Shown: in pieces, positions 26,940 to 37,800 of the stretch | How positions within the stretch are numbered: the first letter of the stretch is position 1 | Layout: every line of letters starts with the position of its first letter | Assembly (NCBI RefSeq): GCF_029910235.1 | Contig: NZ_CP112874.1 | Location: forward strand, 4,011,001 to 4,075,000 | Reading direction: 5' to 3' | Origin: Pseudanabaena galeata CCNP1313 | Lineage (GTDB): Bacteria > Cyanobacteriota > Cyanobacteriia > Pseudanabaenales > Pseudanabaenaceae | Length of the DNA: 64,000 bases | Notes under the pieces: model-generated | The model's database searches: none | What the model was told of the DNA's origin: nothing | Seen by the model: only the letters and a program-made list of their open reading frames with translations | Made by a program: the position numbers and the translations under genes

Positions 26940-28751
26940 ATGACCAACGTACCCGTCTCTCGTATTCGTAACTTTTCGATTATTGCCCATATTGATCATG
27001 GCAAGTCTACACTTGCCGATCGCTTGTTGCAATTTACAGGCACGGTAGCGGATCGAGATATGAAAGCGCAATTTCTAGACAATATGGATCTGGAACGCGA
27101 GCGGGGGATCACCATTAAGCTGCAAGCAGCGCGGATGAATTATCAGGCTCTCAATGGTGATGAATATACGATTAACTTGATCGATACTCCCGGACATGTG
27201 GACTTTTCCTATGAGGTATCGCGTAGTTTGGCAGCTTGTGAAGGGGCTTTGTTGGTAGTTGATGCGTCGCAGGGGGTGGAAGCTCAGACTCTGGCTAATG
27301 TGTATTTAGCCTTAGCCAACGATTTAGAAATTGTGCCTGTATTAAACAAGATCGATTTGCCAGGGGCTGATCCCGATCGCATTGCCCATGAAATTGAAGA
27401 ATTAATTGGCTTAGATTGTGAGGACGCAATTCATGCCTCGGCAAAACAGGGGATTGGGATTCGCGAGATCCTTGAGGCGATCGTTTTAAGAGTACCCGCA
27501 CCCAAGGATACGGTCGATCAGCCTTTACGAGCTTTGATCTTTGACAGTTATTACGATGCCTATCGTGGCGTAATTGTTTATTTTCGGGTAATGGATGGCA
27601 CGGTCAAAAAAGGCGATCGCGTCAAATTTATGGCTTCAGGTCAGGAATATGTGATTGACGAGCTTGGCGTACTTGCCCCAGGACAGATCCAAGTTGATGA
27701 ATTACATGCTGGTGAAGTGGGCTATCTGGCGGCGGCGATCAAGATGGTTGCCCATGCGCGGGTGGGTGACACGATTACTTCAGCGATCGACTCAGCGCCT
27801 GAACCATTTCCGGGGTACGAAGAAGCTAAGCCGATGGTTTTCTGCGGTATGTTTCCCACCGATGCCGATCAGTTCGAGGAATTGCGTGAAGCTTTAACGA
27901 AGCTCAAGCTCAACGATGCGTCTTTAAACTATGAGCCAGAAACCTCGAACGCAATGGGCTTCGGGTTTCGATGCGGATTTTTGGGAATGCTGCATATGGA
28001 GATCGTGCAGGAACGTCTTGAGCGTGAATACAATCTCGATTTGATTGTGACTGCGCCATCGGTAATTTATCGGGTGACGACTAATAACGATGAGATCTTA
28101 ATGATTGATAATCCGAGTGAGTTACCGCCACCCAATTCAAGGAAACAGATCGAGGAGCCATATGTGAAGTTGGAGATCATGACTCCGCAAATTTACATTG
28201 GTACATTGATGGAGTTGTGCGTCGCTAGACGCGGCGTATTTGTGGATACGAAGTACATCACAACGGAACGAGCTACTTTAATCTATGAGTTACCATTAGC
28301 CGAAATGGTGACCGATTTCTTTGATCAGATGAAGTCACGCACCAAGGGGTATGCCAGTATGGAATATCAAATTATTGGTTATCGTCCTAATGATTTGGTG
28401 CTAGTGGATATTCTCGTCAACGAAGAACCTGTTGATGCCTTGGCTTGCATTGTCCACCGCGACAAGTCCTATAACGTCGGTCGGGCGCTAGTATCTAAGC
28501 TCAGAGAATTAATTCCTAAGCAACAGTTCCAAATTCCCATCCAAGCGGCGATCGGTTCCAAGATTCTTGCCCGTGAGAATATTTCGGCTTTACGCAAGAA
28601 TGTTCTGAGTAAGTGTTACGGCGGCGATATTTCTCGGAAGAAGAAACTTTTAGAGAAGCAGAAAAAGGGTAAAAAACGGATGAAGTCGATTGGTACGGTG
28701 GAAGTGCCGCAAGCCGCATTTATGGCGATCTTGCAATTGAACGGTGATTAA
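26940..28751 (+). CDS. lepA: Elongation factor 4 (back-translocating GTPase)
   Basis: A 603-residue ribosome-associated GTPase that remobilises stalled ribosomes. G motifs are [15 protein letters not shown] at about residues 13-27, DTPGHVDF and [10 protein letters not shown]. The C-terminal EF4-specific domain includes [20 protein letters not shown] and the end motif [11 protein letters not shown] use the ATG at 26940 ([20 protein letters not shown]), which matches cyanobacterial LepA starts. The upstream TTG start adds 13 unlikely residues. The TAA stop overlaps the first bases of a family A repeat. Confidence 0.96.
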   Translation: MTNVPVSRIRNFSIIAHIDHGKSTLADRLLQFTGTVADRDMKAQFLDNMDLERERGITIKLQAARMNYQALNGDEYTINLIDTPGHVDFSYEVSRSLAACEGALLVVDASQGVEAQTLANVYLALANDLEIVPVLNKIDLPGADPDRIAHEIEELIGLDCEDAIHASAKQGIGIREILEAIVLRVPAPKDTVDQPLRALIFDSYYDAYRGVIVYFRVMDGTVKKGDRVKFMASGQEYVIDELGVLAPGQIQVDELHAGEVGYLAAAIKMVAHARVGDTITSAIDSAPEPFPGYEEAKPMVFCGMFPTDADQFEELREALTKLKLNDASLNYEPETSNAMGFGFRCGFLGMLHMEIVQERLEREYNLDLIVTAPSVIYRVTTNNDEILMIDNPSELPPPNSRKQIEEPYVKLEIMTPQIYIGTLMELCVARRGVFVDTKYITTERATLIYELPLAEMVTDFFDQMKSRTKGYASMEYQIIGYRPNDLVLVDILVNEEPVDALACIVHRDKSYNVGRALVSKLRELIPKQQFQIPIQAAIGSKILARENISALRKNVLSKCYGGDISRKKKLLEKQKKGKKRMKSIGTVEVPQAAFMAILQLNGD

Positions 28752-28903
28752 CTGATGTTACGTGGAATGAATATTTCCCTCACCCCCCAGCCCCCTCTCC
28801 CAGAGAGGAGAGGGGGAGCAAAATCCAGAAAAGTCTTGTTCCCCTCGCCCTTTGGGAGAGGGGCTAGGGGTGAGGGTCTTAGAAACTTCCACGTAACACC
28901 AGT
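28750..28903. repeat. Inverted-repeat element, family A with CCCTCACCCC core
   Basis: AACTGATGTTACGTGGAA opens it and TTCCACGTAACACCAGT closes it. The core is a facing pair, CCCTCACCCCCCAGCCCCCT and AGGGGCTAGGGGTGAGGG. This is the same core that forms the outer shell of the nested cluster at 16.9-17.5 kb and flanks the DUF559 insertion at 43.57-44.0 kb. It begins inside the lepA stop codon. Confidence 0.85.
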
Positions 28904-28907
28904 GATT

Positions 28908-28946
28908 AACAAAAAAAAGGAGCGCGATGCGCTCCTTTTTTTGTTT
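28908..28946. terminator. Bidirectional terminator between lepA and purM
   Basis: AACAAAAAAAAGGAGCGC / GCGCTCCTTTTTTTGTT with the loop GAT. It ends two bases before the purM stop, so it can serve both convergent genes. Confidence 0.85.
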
Positions 28947-28947
28947 T

Positions 28948-29979
28948 TTATACGAAGATTAGCGATCGCTCGGCGGCGATGACTTCACCAATGCGATTAG
29001 TGACAAAGCCTTGGGACTGGAAATAGGCGATCGCCTCATCAGCTTTGGTGGGATCAACCACTACCGCCATACCAATACCCATATTAAAAGTATTGAACAT
29101 GTCTACTTCGGGAACTTCACCCTGAGACTGGAGCCATTGGAACAGAGCAGGAATTTGCCAACTATCACGGAAAATCTGCACGGCTTGACCTTCACCGAGA
29201 CAACGGGGCAAGTTTTCGGGTAAGCCGCCACCTGTGATATGTGCGAGTCCGTGAATACCAAAATTTGCCTTGAGGGCTGCTAAAACAGGCTTGACATAGA
29301 TTTGCGTGGGTGTGAGAAATACTTCAGCTAAGGTCAAATCCTGAGTGTCGATGGAAATTTCTAATTTATCGTCCCAGTTATATCCCTTGGTTTCGATGAT
29401 TTTGCGGACAAGGCTATAGCCATTGCTATGAATACCTGAACTCGCAAGCCCTATGACCACATCGCCAATCTTTACTTGTGTGCCGTTGAGCATTTCTGAC
29501 TTTTCGGCGATCGCTACACAAAAACCCGCCGCATCATATTCGCCCACACCATAAAACCCCGGCATCTCCGCCGTTTCGCCGCCAAGCAAGGCACAACCTG
29601 CCATTTGACAACCATCAGCAATGCCCTTAACTACTTCAGCAAGTTGATCGGGTTCCAGCTTGCCTGTAGCTAAATAATCTAAGAAAAATAATGGCTCTGC
29701 ACCAGAGGTAAGCACATCATTTACGCACATTGCTACAAGATCAATGCCGATGGTGTCGTGTTTATTAGCAGCTTGAGCAATTTTGAGCTTTGTGCCAACG
29801 CCGTCTGTACCTGAAACAAGAACGGGTTGTCGATAACCTGTGGGCAGTTCAAAACATCCACCAAAACCACCTAGATCTCCCAGTACACCTAGACGATGGG
29901 TTCTCGCAACAGAATCGCGAATTTTTTCCACGAAAGTGCGACCTGCTTCGATGTCTACACCCGCTTGACGATAATCCAA
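28948..29979 (-). CDS. purM: Phosphoribosylformylglycinamidine cyclo-ligase
   Basis: A 343-residue AIR synthetase that converts FGAM to AIR with ATP in purine synthesis. Family signatures are the start [20 protein letters not shown], the ATP-binding [12 protein letters not shown] near residue 60, and the [23 protein letters not shown] segment. [13 protein letters not shown] near 135 and [12 protein letters not shown] near 250 follow. Length and order are standard. It is transcribed alone, convergent with lepA. Confidence 0.96.
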   Translation of the reverse strand: MDYRQAGVDIEAGRTFVEKIRDSVARTHRLGVLGDLGGFGGCFELPTGYRQPVLVSGTDGVGTKLKIAQAANKHDTIGIDLVAMCVNDVLTSGAEPLFFLDYLATGKLEPDQLAEVVKGIADGCQMAGCALLGGETAEMPGFYGVGEYDAAGFCVAIAEKSEMLNGTQVKIGDVVIGLASSGIHSNGYSLVRKIIETKGYNWDDKLEISIDTQDLTLAEVFLTPTQIYVKPVLAALKANFGIHGLAHITGGGLPENLPRCLGEGQAVQIFRDSWQIPALFQWLQSQGEVPEVDMFNTFNMGIGMAVVVDPTKADEAIAYFQSQGFVTNRIGEVIAAERSLIFV

Positions 29980-30033
29980 AACCTCTAACTCCCAATACTT
30001 TTTTTAATTTGAAACTTTGGCTCCAACGCAGTG

Positions 30034-30252
30034 TTAGACACCTTGTACCCAATCTAGTGACAACCTTTTATGCGATCGCACACAGTCTCGCAGATAAAGA
30101 TTTATGAGGCTCTGATAAGGAATTCCCACTTCTTCAGATAGATTCTTGAAATAATCTACCACTTCCTCTTCAAGGCGAATCGTCATTTGCTTCTTTAACT
30201 TCTTAAAGTATGGATTTTGAACTGAGTCAGAAAAATCGTATTCATCTTTCAT
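30034..30252 (-). CDS. brnA: BrnA-like antitoxin (ribbon-helix-helix)
   Basis: A 72-residue DNA-binding antitoxin. The core QMTIRLEEEVVDYFKNL, then GIPYQSLINLYLRDCV, is a ribbon-helix-helix typical of BrnA/CopG antitoxins. It overlaps the end of the upstream toxin gene by four bases (30249-30252), so the two are translationally coupled with toxin first, as in known brnTA operons. BrnA binds BrnT and represses its own operon. Confidence 0.85.
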   Translation of the reverse strand: MKDEYDFSDSVQNPYFKKLKKQMTIRLEEEVVDYFKNLSEEVGIPYQSLINLYLRDCVRSHKRLSLDWVQGV

Positions 30253-30530
30253 AAGGAAAACCTACGATATTGTTGAACCTCTTGCTTAGTTGCCTTACGG
30301 GCTGAAATAATCCTGATAATGTCATTTTCTTCTCTATAAACATGACACACAACTATGAGGCGAAGCGAACTGCTAATACCTAAGATAATGTATCGTTCTT
30401 CGTTTAAAGAGTGGTCTGAGTCGTAGCGTAGACGCGCATTTTCGTCATAAAACACGGTTTGCGCTTCTTCAAACGAAATTCCATGCTTCCGTTTATTGAC
30501 ATTAGCTTTTTGATCATCCCATTTGATCAT
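30249..30530 (-). CDS. brnT: BrnT-like ribonuclease toxin
   Basis: A 93-residue toxin of the RelE-like BrnT family, which cleaves RNA and arrests growth. The typical N-terminus WDDQKANVNKRKHGISFEEA is followed by DENARLRYDSDHS, ERYIILGIS and the C-terminal IIRIISARKATKQEV. The start needs care. An upstream ATG at 30555 would read MSELAFDWDDQ, the usual family beginning, but a 13-base tandem duplication (30509-30534) throws it out of frame. The present reading starts at an ATG inside the duplication. The toxin may therefore be translated weakly or shortened by a few residues. Confidence 0.85.
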   Translation of the reverse strand: MIKWDDQKANVNKRKHGISFEEAQTVFYDENARLRYDSDHSLNEERYIILGISSSLRLIVVCHVYREENDIIRIISARKATKQEVQQYRRFSL

Positions 30531-30534
30531 CCCA
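30509..30534. repeat. 13-base tandem duplication in the 5' end of brnT
   Basis: TTTGATCATCCCA occurs twice in direct succession (30509-30521 and 30522-30534). On the minus strand this doubles TGGGATGATCAAA. Because 13 is not a multiple of three, the ancestral start at 30555 now runs into TGA at 30516-30514. Removing one copy restores MSELAFDWDDQKANV in frame. Confidence 0.9.
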
Positions 30535-30593
30535 GTCGAATGCTAACTCGCTCATGTTTACATTGTAACTACAAAGTAGTTTATAAGCAAATG

Positions 30594-31655
30594 CTAAGTA
30601 CAGGACAAAAATTTAATGGAGTTGAAGAAAGCCTCGGAATTGAGATGGATGTCAAAGATGATATGACGCAGAAAATCAAAACCAAGACGAAAAATGCTTT
30701 TAGGTAAGCGACCGTGCTTTTTAGGTTTGAGGGGATTGAGCTGAGCAAGCCAAAGCCCCGAAGAAAAAGCCCAACATAAAGCGAGGGTGAGTAAAGCAAT
30801 AAGTTTAGAAAGGCGTTCAGGGGCTTGAAGGTGAGTAGCCTCCAAACAAAAGCCACGGGATTTAAAACAGCCAAACAAAGTCTCAATCGCCCAACGTTTG
30901 GCATAGTCAGCAATAGCGGTATTAGGGTCATGAGCGGTTGCTACAATTAACAAATCGCCATCCTCCAGACGCATTGCCGCAATATAGAGCCAATGTTGCC
31001 AAACAAGCCTCGGCTTAGACAATACTTTCGATTGACCAACTTGGAGATCTTGGAAACAAACGTCAGCCCGTAGTTGCTTCTGCCCATCGTCAAGCAAGGT
31101 GTTTTTGCGAATACGGATACGAAAGTGGGTACATGGGTCACACAGCAAGTAATCAAACCATTCTTCCCCCACAAATTCTCGGTCTGCGGTCAAAAAGTCG
31201 ATTTTGCGATCTCCAAATATTTCCAGAAATCGATTACACAATTCACAACGTTCACGGGTGTTCGAGTTACCTTTTTTGTCCAGCATCATCCAGACCAACG
31301 GGAATGCGATACCGTGATGCACTACTCCCAATGTCAGCACATTAAATACCGTCTTACCAAATCTCCAATCGGTGCGGTCGATACTGATTACCCATGGTTC
31401 AGGTATTTTCATCACTTTGACGACCATTAAAGCGATGCTTTCATAGTCCACTTCAAACTCTCGAAAAAATCTCTGTAACCGCTTATAGTGTGATTCGACT
31501 TTGGCTTCTCCACTAAATCCTGTCGCGATTTCCGCTAGGTTTACTGTCTTTACTCGCATTAGTGCGATCAGGAACATCGACACAAATAAGAGTCTTGCTC
31601 CATTCCATTGCAGATGTTCATGTAACTTTTCGCAAAATACGCTAATCTCTTTCAT
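30594..31655 (-). CDS. IS4-family DDE transposase
   Basis: A 353-residue transposase with the DDE triad visible: D93 in ISIDRTDW, D158 in FLTADREF and E258 in KRWAIETLFGCFKSRGF. The last is the Y-(2)-R-(3)-E-(6)-K-like C1 motif of IS4 enzymes. The frame is complete from MKEISVFCEKL to LSCT. The stop codon TAG (30596-30594) lies at or beyond the left inverted repeat, so the target DNA supplies part of the stop. Confidence 0.88.
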   Translation of the reverse strand: MKEISVFCEKLHEHLQWNGARLLFVSMFLIALMRVKTVNLAEIATGFSGEAKVESHYKRLQRFFREFEVDYESIALMVVKVMKIPEPWVISIDRTDWRFGKTVFNVLTLGVVHHGIAFPLVWMMLDKKGNSNTRERCELCNRFLEIFGDRKIDFLTADREFVGEEWFDYLLCDPCTHFRIRIRKNTLLDDGQKQLRADVCFQDLQVGQSKVLSKPRLVWQHWLYIAAMRLEDGDLLIVATAHDPNTAIADYAKRWAIETLFGCFKSRGFCLEATHLQAPERLSKLIALLTLALCWAFSSGLWLAQLNPLKPKKHGRLPKSIFRLGFDFLRHIIFDIHLNSEAFFNSIKFLSCT

Positions 31656-31731
31656 AGGGGTTTTATTTGTGATGTGGTTATCTTTTATAAAACCCCTTCC
31701 TGTCTACTTTTGCAACTTTTTGTCCTGTACT
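30597..31731. mobile_element. IS4-superfamily insertion sequence (about 1.13 kb)
   Basis: The terminal inverted repeats AGTACAGGACAAAAA (left) and TTTTTGTCCTGTACT (right) bound a single transposase gene on the minus strand. If the ends are taken as GTACAGGACAAAAA, the flanking TAA on each side is a plausible three-base target duplication. It is inserted 42 bases upstream of the ancestral brnT start. The element looks intact. Confidence 0.85.
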
Positions 31732-31743
31732 AAGAAGCAATTT

Positions 31744-31800
31744 ATAAAACCCAAAACTGGTTCGGCGGGCTTTGCCCGCCGAACCAGTTTTGGGTTTTAT
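31744..31800. repeat. Long perfect hairpin with TTT loop
   Basis: ATAAAACCCAAAACTGGTTC and its complement flank a GGCGGGC / GCCCGCC inner stem around TTT. It is 57 bases and fully paired apart from the loop. It lies between the insertion sequence and proC and could terminate proC, whose stop is 14 bases away. Confidence 0.7.
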
Positions 31801-31813
31801 TAAATTTTCGTTC

Positions 31814-32608
31814 CTAATTACCTAATTCGTCAGCGCGACGGGTTGCGGCAAGCACAGCCTCGATCATCGCGGAACGTAAGCCCGCTTTTTCTAACTGAGC
31901 GATCGCCGCAATAGTTGTTCCTGCAGGACTAGTGACTTGATCTTTCAATTGAGCAGGATGTAGATTCGTTTCAGTTAATAATTGTGCGGTTCCTAAAACC
32001 GTTTGCTTGGCTAGTTGCATCGCGATCGCCCTTGGCAAGCCTGCCGCCACGCCACCATCTGCCATTGCTTCAACCATGAGCGCAACGTAAGCGGGACCAG
32101 AGCCAGATAAACCTGTGACCGCATTCATCAGTGATTCGGCAACTTCGACGACTGTACCAACCGCCCCAAAAATTTTTCGCACAGCATCTAACTGAGCTGC
32201 GGTTACTAAGGCATTCGCGGCGATCGCAGTTACGCCTGCACCCACTTGTGCTGGTGTATTGGGCATAGCTCGGATAATTGGTTTAGAGGGGAACATTACC
32301 TCTAGTTGCGCCAAAGTTACACCAGCCAAAATTGACACAATGCAAGTAGCAGGTGCATTTGCTAAACCGATTGCGGCTGCATTGAGTGATTGTGGTTTAA
32401 CGGCAAGAAGCATAATCTCTGCTGCCGCAGCCACGAGATTATTTGGTGTAACTTGTACACCATACTTTTTTTCTAAGAGCGCACGACGCTCTGGCATCGG
32501 ATCGCTGACGCAGACATCGGATGGCAGGTAAAGGTTACTAGCGATCAGGCGAGACAAAATTGCCTCACCCATTACACCGCCACCGATAATACTGAGTTGA
32601 GCTTTCAA
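31814..32608 (-). CDS. proC: Pyrroline-5-carboxylate reductase
   Basis: A 264-residue enzyme of the last step of proline synthesis. The N-terminal Rossmann motif is LSIIGGGVMGEAIL at residues 4-17. LLAVKPQSL, RAMPNTPAQVGAG near 115 and the C-terminal signature GLSGSGPAYVALMVEAM near 170 follow, with DQVTSPAGTTIAA near 228. It lies 22 bases after sepF in the same direction, an arrangement widespread in cyanobacteria. Confidence 0.95.
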   Translation of the reverse strand: MKAQLSIIGGGVMGEAILSRLIASNLYLPSDVCVSDPMPERRALLEKKYGVQVTPNNLVAAAAEIMLLAVKPQSLNAAAIGLANAPATCIVSILAGVTLAQLEVMFPSKPIIRAMPNTPAQVGAGVTAIAANALVTAAQLDAVRKIFGAVGTVVEVAESLMNAVTGLSGSGPAYVALMVEAMADGGVAAGLPRAIAMQLAKQTVLGTAQLLTETNLHPAQLKDQVTSPAGTTIAAIAQLEKAGLRSAMIEAVLAATRRADELGN

Positions 32609-32630
32609 GGATTCACCAATAACCTAGATA

Positions 32631-33215
32631 TTATTGAGCGAAACGGCTAACGGGCGCTTCAGAAGCCCATGCTGGAGCAGGTGCTGCGGTAGGACGTACC
32701 ACGCGAGGCTGAGGCATAGGTGCTTCGTTCAATACTGAAGACTGTGATGAAACTTGAACACAGGAAGGTGCAAACAGGAAGATGCTATCGCCAATGCGTT
32801 CTTGATGACCATCAAGGGCATAAGTACCGCCAGCTACAAAATCAACTGCACGTTGAGCTTGATCGGGGTCCATCATCGTCAAGTTAAGCACAACTGATTT
32901 GCGTTCACGTAAAGCTTGGATGGCTTGAGGCATTTCTTCAAAAGTGCGAGGTTCCATCACCATTACTTGGGACAGACCATTTGCAGCACCAGGCATACCA
33001 ATTACATTGCTCATGTTTTCAGAAGTTGCTCTTAAAGCGGTGGGACGTTCACGGGTGCGGCGAGCTTGTGGCTCTTCAGGTTCTGGAGCGATCGCGCCAT
33101 TATCTTCTTGGTAAATGTCTTGGTATTCACGACTTGAGGCTTCATCGTACTCATATTCGTACTCTTGGGCTTCAGTCAAACCAACAAAATCCTTGAGCTT
33201 TGTAAAAATTCCCAT
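32631..33215 (-). CDS. sepF: Cell division protein SepF
   Basis: A 194-residue cytoplasmic protein that bundles FtsZ filaments and tethers them to the membrane. An amphipathic N-terminus ([15 protein letters not shown]) acts as membrane anchor and is followed by an acidic, variable linker. The SepF core includes [40 protein letters not shown] and [21 protein letters not shown] Pro/Ala-rich tail ends it. Upstream is a long leader, and proC follows directly. Confidence 0.95.
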   Translation of the reverse strand: MGIFTKLKDFVGLTEAQEYEYEYDEASSREYQDIYQEDNGAIAPEPEEPQARRTRERPTALRATSENMSNVIGMPGAANGLSQVMVMEPRTFEEMPQAIQALRERKSVVLNLTMMDPDQAQRAVDFVAGGTYALDGHQERIGDSIFLFAPSCVQVSSQSSVLNEAPMPQPRVVRPTAAPAPAWASEAPVSRFAQ

Positions 33216-34022
33216 CGTAATTAACTCCTATTGTGTGCTCCTCAGTTTTGGTTTAAAACCGCAACATCATACTTCTAGACTAGATGAGGAGTGCTATCTA
33301 ATAAAGCAGTCTTAAAAATAAGGCAAAGAGTTGCTTTGTCTAGTTGTGCTAAATTGCCTTTACTGTCCAAAACAGTATTGACAAAATATTTACTCGCAGA
33401 CTGTAACCGATAACAGGCAAAAAAGCTAGATACAGTTATTAACTTTTTTTAATACGACAAAACACGACTTTTATTTGACAAAGCCTTGTAGTACATAGGA
33501 CTTAACTACTTAAGTAAACTAGTTACCTACGCAGAGATCTTTTTGATATTTAACAAGTTTTTAATAATTAGTTAAACTTGCCTGCTATCAAGGACTTTGC
33601 AAAACAAATTTGTTTTTGCTAAGAGCGTCTATGTGAGTCTAAATGATGATAATTGGACAATGTGATATCACCATAAAAATTTAGTTAGACATAGTTTTTC
33701 TTAAAGCCTTTCGTATTAGTCTTCATAAAAGACAAAAGCCATAACATCAAAATAGTTAACAATACTCATGGTTGATTTCTGATTTTTGGAATATCAGTAT
33801 TATTTGGAATTAAAGTATTCTAGAATACAAAAAACATGACAGTTTATTGTGTTGCCAGAGCTAATTTCCAACTTTCACCATCAGGATTATCTAAATTCTC
33901 AACTTCACTGAGAAAAACTATTTGGTTTAGAACGCTAAACTTATAACAGGTTTGTGCATGTCTGGCAAGCAGAAAAAAATCCTATATTTATAAGGAGGCG
34001 ATTTACGCTGACTTACGGGTGA
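33216..34022. other. Long AT-rich gap between pipY and sepF
   Basis: Some 800 bases without a gene separate two genes that are often adjacent in cyanobacteria. A minus-strand open stretch (about 33844-33990) reads ARHAQTCYKFSVLNQIVF, then EVENLDNPDGESW, but lacks a start codon and may be a remnant; I do not recognise it. The rest is AT-rich with A- and T-runs and presumably contains the sepF promoter. Confidence 0.45.
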
Positions 34023-34703
34023 TTACAGAGCAAAAATTTGGCTGCCAATGCGAATGATCGTAGCGCCTGCTTTGATGGCGATCGCATAGTCGGCGGACAT
34101 GCCCATTGATAGTTCTTGAATATTTGTCCAACCGAGCGATCGCATTTTTGCGGCTAGTTCAGTAGCGCGGCTAAAAACGGCGTAGGCTTGAGACTCGTCT
34201 AGACCAAGGGGCAGGATTGTCATTAGCCCAACGATATTGAGATTTTGTAGTTTTGCTAATTTGGGTAAATCTGCTAATAGTTCTGATTCTGTCCAGCCTG
34301 ACTTATTGGGGTCTTCGGCTAGCTTGACCTGCAATAACAGCTTAGGCGATTTCCCAAGTTCAGATATGAGGCGATCGCATTGTTCGGCGAGACTCAGGCG
34401 ATCGATCGAATGTATCCAATTAAATTGGCTGATTGCTTGTTTGGCTTTGTTACTTTGCAGAGATCCGATCATGTGCCATGTGATATCAGTTAAATCTGCT
34501 AACTCTGTTTGCTTGATTTTGCCATCCTGTACACGCGATTCGGCAAAGTCACGCACACCTGCATCGTAAGCAGCGCGAATTGCCTCTGTCGTCGTGTACT
34601 TGCTGACAGCAACTAGTTTTACCTGTGGCGGAATATTGACCAGAATTTGATTTAGGCGATCGACGAGCTTTTGGGCGATCGCTTCAGAATTAACTTCAGA
34701 CAT
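34023..34703 (-). CDS. pipY: YggS/PipY-family PLP-binding protein
   Basis: A 226-residue single-domain alanine-racemase-like protein. The PLP lysine is K35 in VKLVAVSKYTTTEAI. Other family marks are GVRDFAESRVQDGKIKQ, WHMIGSLQSNKAKQAI, and the end ELSMGMSADYAIAIKAGAT with IIRIGSQIF. PipY and its relatives control pyridoxal phosphate balance and are functionally tied to PipX in cyanobacteria. No pipX gene is adjacent here. It is divergent from the cyclase gene. Confidence 0.92.
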   Translation of the reverse strand: MSEVNSEAIAQKLVDRLNQILVNIPPQVKLVAVSKYTTTEAIRAAYDAGVRDFAESRVQDGKIKQTELADLTDITWHMIGSLQSNKAKQAISQFNWIHSIDRLSLAEQCDRLISELGKSPKLLLQVKLAEDPNKSGWTESELLADLPKLAKLQNLNIVGLMTILPLGLDESQAYAVFSRATELAAKMRSLGWTNIQELSMGMSADYAIAIKAGATIIRIGSQIFAL

Positions 34704-34732
34704 GACTTTGATGGTAATTAAAATCCAGATCT

Positions 34733-34771
34733 AAAACCTGTGGCGCACGCGCACGTGCGCCACAGGTTTTA
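34733..34771. repeat. Perfect hairpin between divergent pipY and cyclase genes
   Basis: AAAACCTGTGGCGCACG and its complement are joined by a self-complementary centre. It sits between two divergent start regions, where a terminator makes no sense. A mobile or regulatory palindrome is therefore more likely. Confidence 0.65.
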
Positions 34772-34894
34772 GGTTTTGTCTACTTACTTATTAGAGCAAA
34801 CCTCAGGCAATAAGTGAGCAAATACGCGCAGACTCGTACTTTTGCATGAGGATCACTTTATTATGGGAATGGTCTAGCGTTTTTAGCTTTTTGT

Positions 34895-37800
34895 ATGACT
34901 GCTCCCGCCAGTAAAGATGCCAAATCTCAACGCGATCGTCAGCTTTCTCTCAAGATATTGCTGATAGTTCCCTTTGTGACTCAAGTGATTGCGGCGGTAG
35001 GAATTACGGGATGGTTATCAGTACAAAATGGGCGGGAAGCAACTCAAGAACTAGCTCCTCAAATTGGACAGGAAGTAACCAATACGATCGAGGCGCATGT
35101 GCGGGGGTACTTTGAAGCACCTTTAGAAATTTTACAAGCCCATGGAGCCATGGCAAAGGCAGGCTATTTAAATTTTGAGAATTTGAATAGTTTAGATAAA
35201 TTGTTTTGGCAGCAGATGCGACAAGCTCAAAGTTTATATTTTTTCTACGCTGCAAATCCTCAAGGTCAATTTCTAGGTGTGGAGAGGCGAGAAGGTAATG
35301 CTTTGGTGTTGCATCGATCTTCTTCGCCAAATTTAGCAGCACCACTGCAAAAAGCTATCTTTCGCTTAGATAACACTGGTAAAGTCCTTAACCAAATTGA
35401 AGTAAATATTTACGATCCTCGCGATCGCCCTTGGTACAAGGCAGCAGTTAAGTCTCGGCAAACAGTCTGGAGTCCTATTTATCCATTTGTAGCACGTCCG
35501 ATTTTAGGGATTACGGCTTCTTTGCCGATTTATAGCGAATCTGGTAACTTGCGGGGAGTCATCGCGATCGACTTAACGCTCTCTCAAATAGGGGATTTTC
35601 TACGTCAATTAAAAATTGCTAAAACAGGGCAAGCCTTTATTCTGGAACCATCGGGGGAGATCGTTGCTACATCAACTTCAGAAGCACCCTATATTTCCAT
35701 AGATCAAAAACAACAGCGTATCCACGCCCTTAAAAGCCAAAATCCTCTACTGCGCTTAGTCTTTCAAAATCTTCAACAAAAATATCCTAATTCTTCTGGT
35801 ATTCCCAAGCATCAGCAAATCCAAATGGAATGGGAGGGGGCAACCCAATATATTCAGATTACGAGATTACGCAATGCTCAGGGACTAGATTGGCTGATGA
35901 TTGTGGCAGTATCTGAAGAAGACTTTCGCGATCGCATTAATATCAACACGCGCAACACGATTGTCTTATGTGTTTTAGCTTTAGTTTTTGCTAGCTTGAC
36001 AGGTTTCTATACATCAAAATGGATTGCTAAACCTGTAGAGAAGCTCATTGATGCTTCACACTTGCTCGCAAATCTGTCTGCCTCAGCCGATCTGGCTACT
36101 GGTCAACCCTATCGTCCAATCGAAACTGCAAATGTGCGAGAGCTATCAATTCTGGCTGACTCCTTTAATCAAATGGCGCAACAGTTGCAGATTTCTTTTA
36201 TGGCGCTTGCTCAAAGTAAAGAGGAATTAGAAATTCGGGTAGAACAGCGTACTGCTGATTTAAAAACTAGTGAAATCAAATATCGCACCCTTGTGGAAGC
36301 AGCCAATTGCATCATTTTACGTATCAATACTGTTGGCACAATTAAATTTATTAATGAATATGGTTTAACTTTCTTCGGCTTTCAGAAGGAAGATGAAATG
36401 GTGGGTCGAAATATTAGCGGCACGATTGTCAAAGGTAGTGATGATACAACTATTTCTGATTTGCTTAGTTGGATGAAGGATCGTGATAGATCCCATCAAA
36501 TATCAATGTTTCAAGAAAGTCAAAATATTCGTAGCGATGGAGAGCAGGTGTGGATATCTTGGTCAAATCGTCCAATTTTAGATGATTCAGGAAAATTGGT
36601 GGAAATTCTCTCAATTGGAGTTGATATTACGGAACGGAAGAGCATTGAGTCTACCCTTGAAGAGTTTGTGAGTTTGCAAAGAGCGACCTTTGAGTCGATT
36701 GCTGATGGTGTGGTCGCTGTAGATCGAGTTGGGCATATCAATAGCTACAACCAGCGCTTTATCGATATGTTTGGACTATCTTTGGAGGTTTTATCTATAC
36801 CTGATTATGACCTGAGATTAGAGTTTCTATCGGAAAAGATGCTCGATCCTCAAGATTTTATGCAGCGATCGCAGGAGTTTTATCGCCATCCTGAACGCGA
36901 AAGTTATGATTTGTTAGAACTTATCGACGGTCGAGTTTTGGAACGCTATTCCCGTCCCCAAAGGCTTAGCGATCAGATTATTGGTCGGGTATGGAGTTTT
37001 CAAGATATCACGGCTCGCGTGAGAGCCGAGCAAGCTCTTGAAGAACAAAAAACCTATTTACGATTAATTATTGATAGCATTCCCCAACAAATTTTCTGGA
37101 AAGATACCAATCTGGTGTTTCGGGGATGTAATAAAAATTGGGCAATGTATGCTCAACTGGATACCCCAGAAAGTGTAGTTGGTAAAACTGATTACGATCT
37201 AATTGGTAATCCTGATTTGGCAAATGTGTTTCGGACTCACGATCAGCAAATTATGGAATCCAACATTCCTGAAATGCATGTGATTCAGCGCAAACTCAAT
37301 CCAGATAAATCTGGAAAATCCATATGGCTAGATATTAGCAAGCTGCCAATTATCGATGCGGATGGCAAAACGATCGGGATTTTGGGTGTACTTGATGACA
37401 TTACTGAACGAAAGATGGCTGAAGAAGCTCTCAATGCTGAGCAGGAGAAATCAGAGAAATTATTATTAAACATTCTGCCCAAAGCGATCGCCGATCGCCT
37501 GAAGCAATTTCATGGAGTAATTGCTGATAGTTATGATTCGGTCACAGTTCTCTTTGCTGATCTGGTCAGCTTTACAAGAATGTCTTCGGAACTCTCACCT
37601 CAGGATTTGGTAGATTTGCTGAATCAAATCTTTTCTAATTTTGACAAGATTTGCGAAACCTATGGCTTAGAGAAAATCAAAACCATTGGTGATGCCTATA
37701 TGGTGGCTGGCGGTATTCCTATTCCTACTGAAAAACATGCCGAGGCGATCGCCTGTATGGCTTTAGATATGGTTGATAAAGTTGCTGAACTTCGCGATTT

